A stretch of DNA of 64,000 bases, taken from the NCBI GenBank assembly GCA_036785325.1, contig JAXIVH010000001.1, forward strand, positions 4,438,880-4,502,879, in the 5' to 3' direction. This stretch comes from Urophycis tenuis. Lineage: Eukaryota; Chordata; Actinopteri; Gadiformes; Phycidae. A program made the position numbers and the translations under genes. Below are positions 59,001 through 64,000 of the stretch, in pieces. The number at the start of each line of letters is the position of its first letter. The stretch's first letter is position 1. The notes below the pieces were generated by a model. That model was not told the origin of the DNA. It made no database searches and saw nothing but the letters and a program-made list of their open reading frames with translations.

Positions 59001-62000
59001 CTCTTGTGCACCCACATCCCGATTGTGTAGATACACAGTTCCTAATTTTTTAAGCACGTCTTTAGCACTGCTATTTTTATCCTTAGCTGCTTCCCTCTGT
59101 GCATTTGCTAACAATAGTCCCATCTCGCGCTCTGCCTTTGAAATGTAGGAAATGATGTACACTACACAAGCATAGGCGTCAACAACAAATTGGATATCAA
59201 TATTGGCATTCCAACATTTCAAAATTGGTTTACCATATTGATTAATCCACACTTCGTTAGCTTGCCTCTTTAAAACAACGTGCGTCTTCTTGGCACACAT
59301 GTTGTATGCCAACTCATATCGGTTTTGAGTAACATTTAAATGACTAAACAACTGCTCTACGCTGTCAAAACTGGCATTGTCATCTGAAAGGGCATCTTTA
59401 ATTTCCATGAGGATCTTATTTGATACTTTTCTTTCTAGTGATTTGTTTAACTTCCTAATTTTGCACGCACAGTTGGCAAATTGATCTGCTCCATCCATTT
59501 GACACGTGCACGTTGTATCCACCTCCTGGTCTTCAAAAGACGGACGAGATATGAAAGTTCTCGCAGACGGTGGCTTAGGAAAATTAAAACGACAAACGGT
59601 GTTCTTTTTTCTGCATGTTTTGGAATGCTTTTTGGAATGCTTTTGCACAGATGACACTATTTTCAATAGTGTGTCATCTTCTACAGGTAATTCACATGTT
59701 ACATATTTATCAATAAACTCAATTACCTCTTCATCTGTATTTTTATCAATTATTGGGGCATTTTCTATCCAAAACAGGCAGTGAACATGTGGTGAACCAC
59801 GCTGCTGGAATTCAACCCTATAGAAATAATCCTTTATCTTGCCAATAGGATTGGATGGAGACTTTAAAACCTCTTTCAAAAAACAATGCCAGCGAAAATC
59901 AAACATCCTTGCCGCAGTAACCGGATTACGCCGCAAAAGATCGCATCTATCAGCCCACTCCAGCTGTTCCGCCGTCTCTGTCCTCCCTTCCTGTTTCAAA
60001 ATACTACTCAAAAGACTCTTCCACCGCATATCGGCAGAAGAGAAAGAACAAAACCACGTCGGGATCCCCAGCTGACGAACACAAGCTAACAAATCCGATT
60101 GCACACCCTGCCAAAAAGCCGGGGTACCTCTAATAGGCTTCAGAAACCGATACCCATCATCAAACTGCATCAACTGCTTCAACTGCTCTTCATTTTTTAC
60201 TACATCAGAAGAGATTTTTTTAAATTGGCCCCCTTTCCCCTTCCGCAATGCTATTGATACATTTGACACAACCTGTTGAACCTCAGACATATACTGAGCA
60301 AAGAAGATATAATCAACATTTTGTGCAAATCTACCATCAGCATGTAAAATACGATTATTAAAATAGCGGCACAAAGTCAAATGATGAGGTCTGCTGTCAT
60401 GGTATGTTGCAGATGCGCTGGGAAACATGACTGGGAAACACTTTGCTTCATTTGAATGATCAGACAACATCTTGACAGGAGTGTTGCCTTCTGCTGGGGC
60501 TAAATTTAACACACTATCAAAATATTGATCAAGTGCTTCTTGACCAATGTCAACAGGCATAAGGCAAGTGTCCTGAAACATACAATGTGTTTGTCTGTCA
60601 TGCAGAAGCTCATCATCCTCAGCAGCATCAGCAGCATTGCCGTCATCATTGTCTCCATCTGCCGCTATACTATCCTGCTCTGCTACACTCTCTTGTTCAT
60701 TAGAAAAGTTATTGAGCCATGCTTCATTAAAATCTACATCCTTATAGTGTACATTAGTCTGCTTCAAATACTGCAATGCCTGTTTAATGCGCATACTGTC
60801 CACATACTGATACTCATAATGCCCTTTGTACGTAAGCTTGCGTTTGAGCTTCACTGGTAGCAAAGATTCGTCCATGTCTGAACGCGGCAGCAACTTGCTC
60901 GTCTGCACAATATTTGCAGGAACACACGTTACAGGCCCATGGACGCCGTTTTGCCCACCTTTGGGCAACGCTAACAGTTTCATGAACGGAATATGCAGCG
61001 CAATTAAATGTTGCTCTAAACTATTAAGACATGCCAATTCTGGTGGAATAACAGACATTGCCAAATTATTTGAAGCAGATTCAGGAGGCATTGTACCCCT
61101 ACTTATTTTATTATGACAGCTTGAACAAATCCACAACTTACCCCTAGCTGTATCTAACCACTGACAAGGCAATACACAATCTGTACTACATTTATGCAAG
61201 TATTCATCACTAATACATTTACTTGCAATTAAAGCCATTTGTTCTGTTTTAGTATAATCCTTCATGCTACAAGGATAAACTTGATTTCTAAACAGCTTTC
61301 TAAAACAGACACAACAGACAAAATCCGGGCCATCATTTACTTTAGCTAAAAACTGCTGCATAACTAAATCAAAGTCAGACAATGATGCTTTTACATGTTG
61401 CCTCATTAATTTGATATGGGCTATAACACACTGCCTATACTGTTTATTTCCATTATATTTCTTTCTACTTAAGGATTTCACACTCAACCTGTAAGACTTA
61501 TTTATATCATATCTAGTTTTATTCAATTGCTTTACTCTATCCCTGTGAGACTTATTTGTACAGTATTTACTTTTACTCAATTCCTTTACTCTAACCCTGT
61601 AAAACTTATTTGTACAATATCTAGTTTTATTCAACTCCTTTACCCTAACCCTGTGAGCCTCATTTGTCTGATATTGAGTTTTACTTATTGCCTTTACTCT
61701 AGCCCTGTGAACCTTATTTGTCCGATATTTAGTTTTACTCATTGCCTTTACTCTAGCCCTGTGAGCCTTATTTGTCCGATATTTAGTTTTACTCATTGCC
61801 TTTACTCTAGCCCTGTGAGCCTTATTTGTCTGATATTTAGTTTTACTCATTGCCTTTACTCTAGCCCTGTGAGCCTTATTTGTCTGATATTTAGTTTTAC
61901 TTATTGCCTTTACTCTAGCCCTGTGAGCCCTAATTGTCTGATATTTAGTTTTACTTATTGCCTTTACACTAGCCCTGTGAGCCTTATTTGTCTGATATTT

Positions 62001-63999
62001 AGTTTTACTCATTGCCTTTACTCTAGCCCTGTGAGCCTTATTTGTCTGATATTTAGTTTTACTTATTGCCTTTACTCTAGCCCTGTGAGCCTTAATTGTC
62101 CGATATTTAGTTACACTAATTTGTTTCAAACTGTCCTTATACCGATTTATTTTCTGATAATAAATTTTACTCTTTTCACTACATTTTTGCCTGTTTTCAT
62201 AATAAGTTAATTTACGTTCTAACTTCTTTTTCGTTAATATATACTTCGATGGAGACTTACTTGGGGATTGGGCTTCCACAGATGTACTACACTGTTCTAC
62301 AATTTCTACTTCAGCTTCACAATTTGAGGATGCAACCGAAGTCAAATTGTGAACAGCAACACTACGATTTCTAATGTTATACCCATCTACTCTACCTACA
62401 TTGCAATAGCCAAAGCAGCACTGCATGTTTGGCCGCTGAACACAGACAACAGTCTCATAATGATTGGCATTGCAATTTTCTAAATAAATTCCCTGACAAG
62501 ACAACAGCCTATCCTTACAACTATATTCAAGCCAGCGACCGTCACAGTAAGTGAAAATACTGACACCCAAAAAGTCTGCTGCCGCTTGAATCTCTACTTC
62601 TGTGGCCCAACTGCCAACATAGGCCATTTTAGACACAGACAGATATTCCTCCATTGAGGAATACTGAGGTCTAATGATACCACCGTTTACTTTCAAATGT
62701 TTAACTACAGCGAGCCTAATTTTTCTATGATACTTTTGTGTACCACACACAGCCTGACTAACTGCTCTAAAGAAACAGTTACCATCACCAACTATTTTCT
62801 CCTTCAGACAAGGAGCACCCAACAAACCAACTTCTATACTAAGTGGATCAACTTTCTCTGACTCAACACTTAACCGTTTGCACAAACTTTGTACCACTTC
62901 CCCACAAAGCGGATTAAACTGGAGCCCTTTACCCACAACATCAGCAACAAAAACAACATCCGAATCAACTTGAGCAGAATCACTGGGTACAGGGTCCAAA
63001 GTACTGGGTGAAGATGGACGCGTTACGCAAACACCAGAAATCTCAAATGGCTTGGGACGTTTCAAATTACCAGCAAATTTGCAAATGTGAGCAACTAAAT
63101 CATCTACACAATTGAAATACACAACAACGCTCTTCCCATCTGCATCCAACATCCCATCCACACTGCGTGCATGCGAATCAACCAGCGCAAAACGATCACC
63201 GTGAGCAATGATGGCACATGTACTATCACACACTGTCAGCAAACATGTGTCATATACACCAAACATCTTAATCAACCCAGACCTTAAACTAGTTATTAAA
63301 ACGCCATCAATCATGTCACCCGACACTACGTCCACATCTCCGGAAACAAACTCCCCATACCCAAAGTTAAATGTCTGTCCATCAACAACAGACTCTTGGG
63401 GCAAATCTAAAACACAAAGATATCTACCGCTGAGATCGCTGCCTGCCGTTATCTCGTTGTAAAGCCTATCCCCCAAAACAACAACTTTGTCCAGATTCTC
63501 AGTCTGCCAAGAAAACACGCTATCAACTGAATGTTGAGCGAGAGCTACCAAACTAATGGCCATGCACTGAGATCCAGCGTGTTGAAAACGACGTCTGTCC
63601 CCCTGATGGAACGATCCCCTGACTGACCTAACGTTACCAACACCCTCGACTACACCTGCACTTTTAACACTGCCTGGAGACAAACAAGACTTAACAACTT
63701 CTTTACTAGAAACAGGCGCACACAAAATAGGAAAATCTGACCTGCTGAGCGCCTCCTCCTGGCACGTTGAAAGTGTCCTCCGGCGGGTCACACGTTTCCG
63801 TCGTCCCTCCACAATTGCTCTCTGCTGTAGGAAAATCAAAACACACATTTAGAACAAGTATTACATTGTTTAACAGGAAACAATACCAGTTTACAAAGTC
63901 TCACTCAGCACATCACATTTTCAATCAAATTACCGGTGCGTCTTGGGCAACAGCTGGCAGGTCCACGCTCGAAAGATGCGCTGGAACCACAGTATCCAT
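56097..63999 (-). CDS. Helentron polyprotein: protease-like, OTU, Rep, Pif1 helicase, endonuclease
   Basis: A single frame from 63848 to the stop at 56097 encodes 2,583 residues. A 109-bp GT-AG intron (63825-63933) probably joins it in frame to a 22-codon exon starting ATG at 63999, so the first eight codons at 63848 would be intronic. In order (numbers of the 2,583 frame): a C76/tegument-like cysteine protease, about 78-265 (Cys95 in GSQCMAISL, DSH at 224-226); an OTU protease, about 345-470 (GDGNCFFRA, His463 in NHYETVV); Lys/Arg repeats, about 566-790; a DUF6570-like Cys-rich region, about 840-990; a HUH Rep (GSPHVHCLFW near 1353, tyrosines of YACVVYIISYISKAE near 1561); a Pif1 helicase, about 1886-2340 (GGAGTGKS, IIDEISM, VGDFYQLPPV, QAYVALSRV); and an exonuclease-endonuclease-phosphatase domain (MNVQNL, VVETWL, GDFNDD, SDHEG). 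Rep cleavage and rolling-circle transfer are the known family functions. All catalytic motifs look intact. Confidence 0.93.
61480..62150 (-). repeat. 54-bp coding tandem repeat (18-residue Lys/Arg units)
   Basis: About twelve head-to-tail copies encode KTKYQTNKAHRARVKAMS or close variants, flanked by more diverged copies at both ends. Very basic and predicted helical. It is a part of the Helentron frame, with no stops or frameshifts, so copy changes have stayed in multiples of 54 bp. Confidence 0.92.
63825..63933 (-). other. Predicted intron near the Helentron 5' end
   Basis: The minus strand shows a donor GTAATTTG after CGCACCG and an acceptor TTGATTTTCCTACAG before CAGAGAGC. Both exons are in phase 0 with the long frame. 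The first exon (63934-63999) begins at an ATG one base from the window edge, so further upstream exons may exist. Confidence 0.65.
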
Positions 64000-64000
64000 G

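Noticed and set aside
61527..62210. 227-codon plus-strand frame opposite the Helentron repeat
   Set aside because: A shadow of the 54-bp coding repeat on the antisense strand; the minus frame carries the domains.

Overview
This window looks like nuclear DNA from a ray-finned fish, probably a teleost. One spliced vertebrate-type gene (a type II C-type lectin receptor with GT-AG introns) sits in DNA otherwise built almost entirely from mobile elements and repeats: hAT, Harbinger-like, BEL/Pao, Ty3/Gypsy, R2-like and CR1/L2/Rex-like LINEs, tRNA-derived SINEs and a Helentron-type giant transposon. BEL/Pao elements and Helentrons of this build are known from fish and not from mammals. The species cannot be fixed from sequence alone. 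Layout: 1-2.7 kb is a decayed ZBED-like hAT transposase interrupted by a TTAA-flanked MITE. 2.7-5.7 kb holds a Harbinger-like MITE (TAA duplication), a 1.4-kb hAT MITE (8-bp duplication) and diverged local repeats. 5.97-23.24 kb is one BEL/Pao-like LTR element on the minus strand whose 3' LTR was split by a 14.1-kb hAT transposon (6155-20246). That hAT carries its own nearly intact transposase gene plus a 10.8-kb head-to-tail array of about 2.2-kb units, one of which was hit by a 5'-truncated R2-like LINE. The intact LTR at 22.7-23.2 kb preserves the empty hAT target. 23.4-31.5 kb is the lectin locus: a duplicated first exon, then a complete six-exon gene whose exon lengths sum to exactly 287 codons. 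Its large fourth intron contains LINE fragments and a GTF2IRD2-like hAT pseudogene. 32.3-38.8 kb is a minus-strand LINE split by a young Ty3/Gypsy element (32950-37626) with 162-bp LTRs differing at two positions. 38.8-39.06 kb is a tRNA-derived SINE. 39.06-54.85 kb is an array of about seven non-coding units of roughly 2 kb, with 5' hairpin heads, 175-bp internal repeats and 3' palindromes. It includes a 1.93-kb perfect (TATC/GATA) array. 54.85-56.10 kb is AT-rich direct repeats. 56.10-64.00 kb is a minus-strand Helentron gene of about 2,600 codons without stops. It encodes, in order, a cysteine-protease-like domain resembling the C76/tegument deubiquitinase family, an OTU protease, an 18-residue Lys/Arg repeat tract, a zinc-binding DUF6570-like region, a HUH Rep, a Pif1-type helicase and an apurinic-like endonuclease. 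The standout biology is this Helentron with two putative deubiquitinating domains, lying beside tandem arrays whose architecture (terminal hairpins, microsatellites, head-to-tail multimers) resembles non-autonomous Helentron relatives. The link between the arrays and the Helentron is inference, since no shared termini were found by eye. The other clear result is the ordered nesting of elements, each step supported by target-site duplications visible in the sequence.
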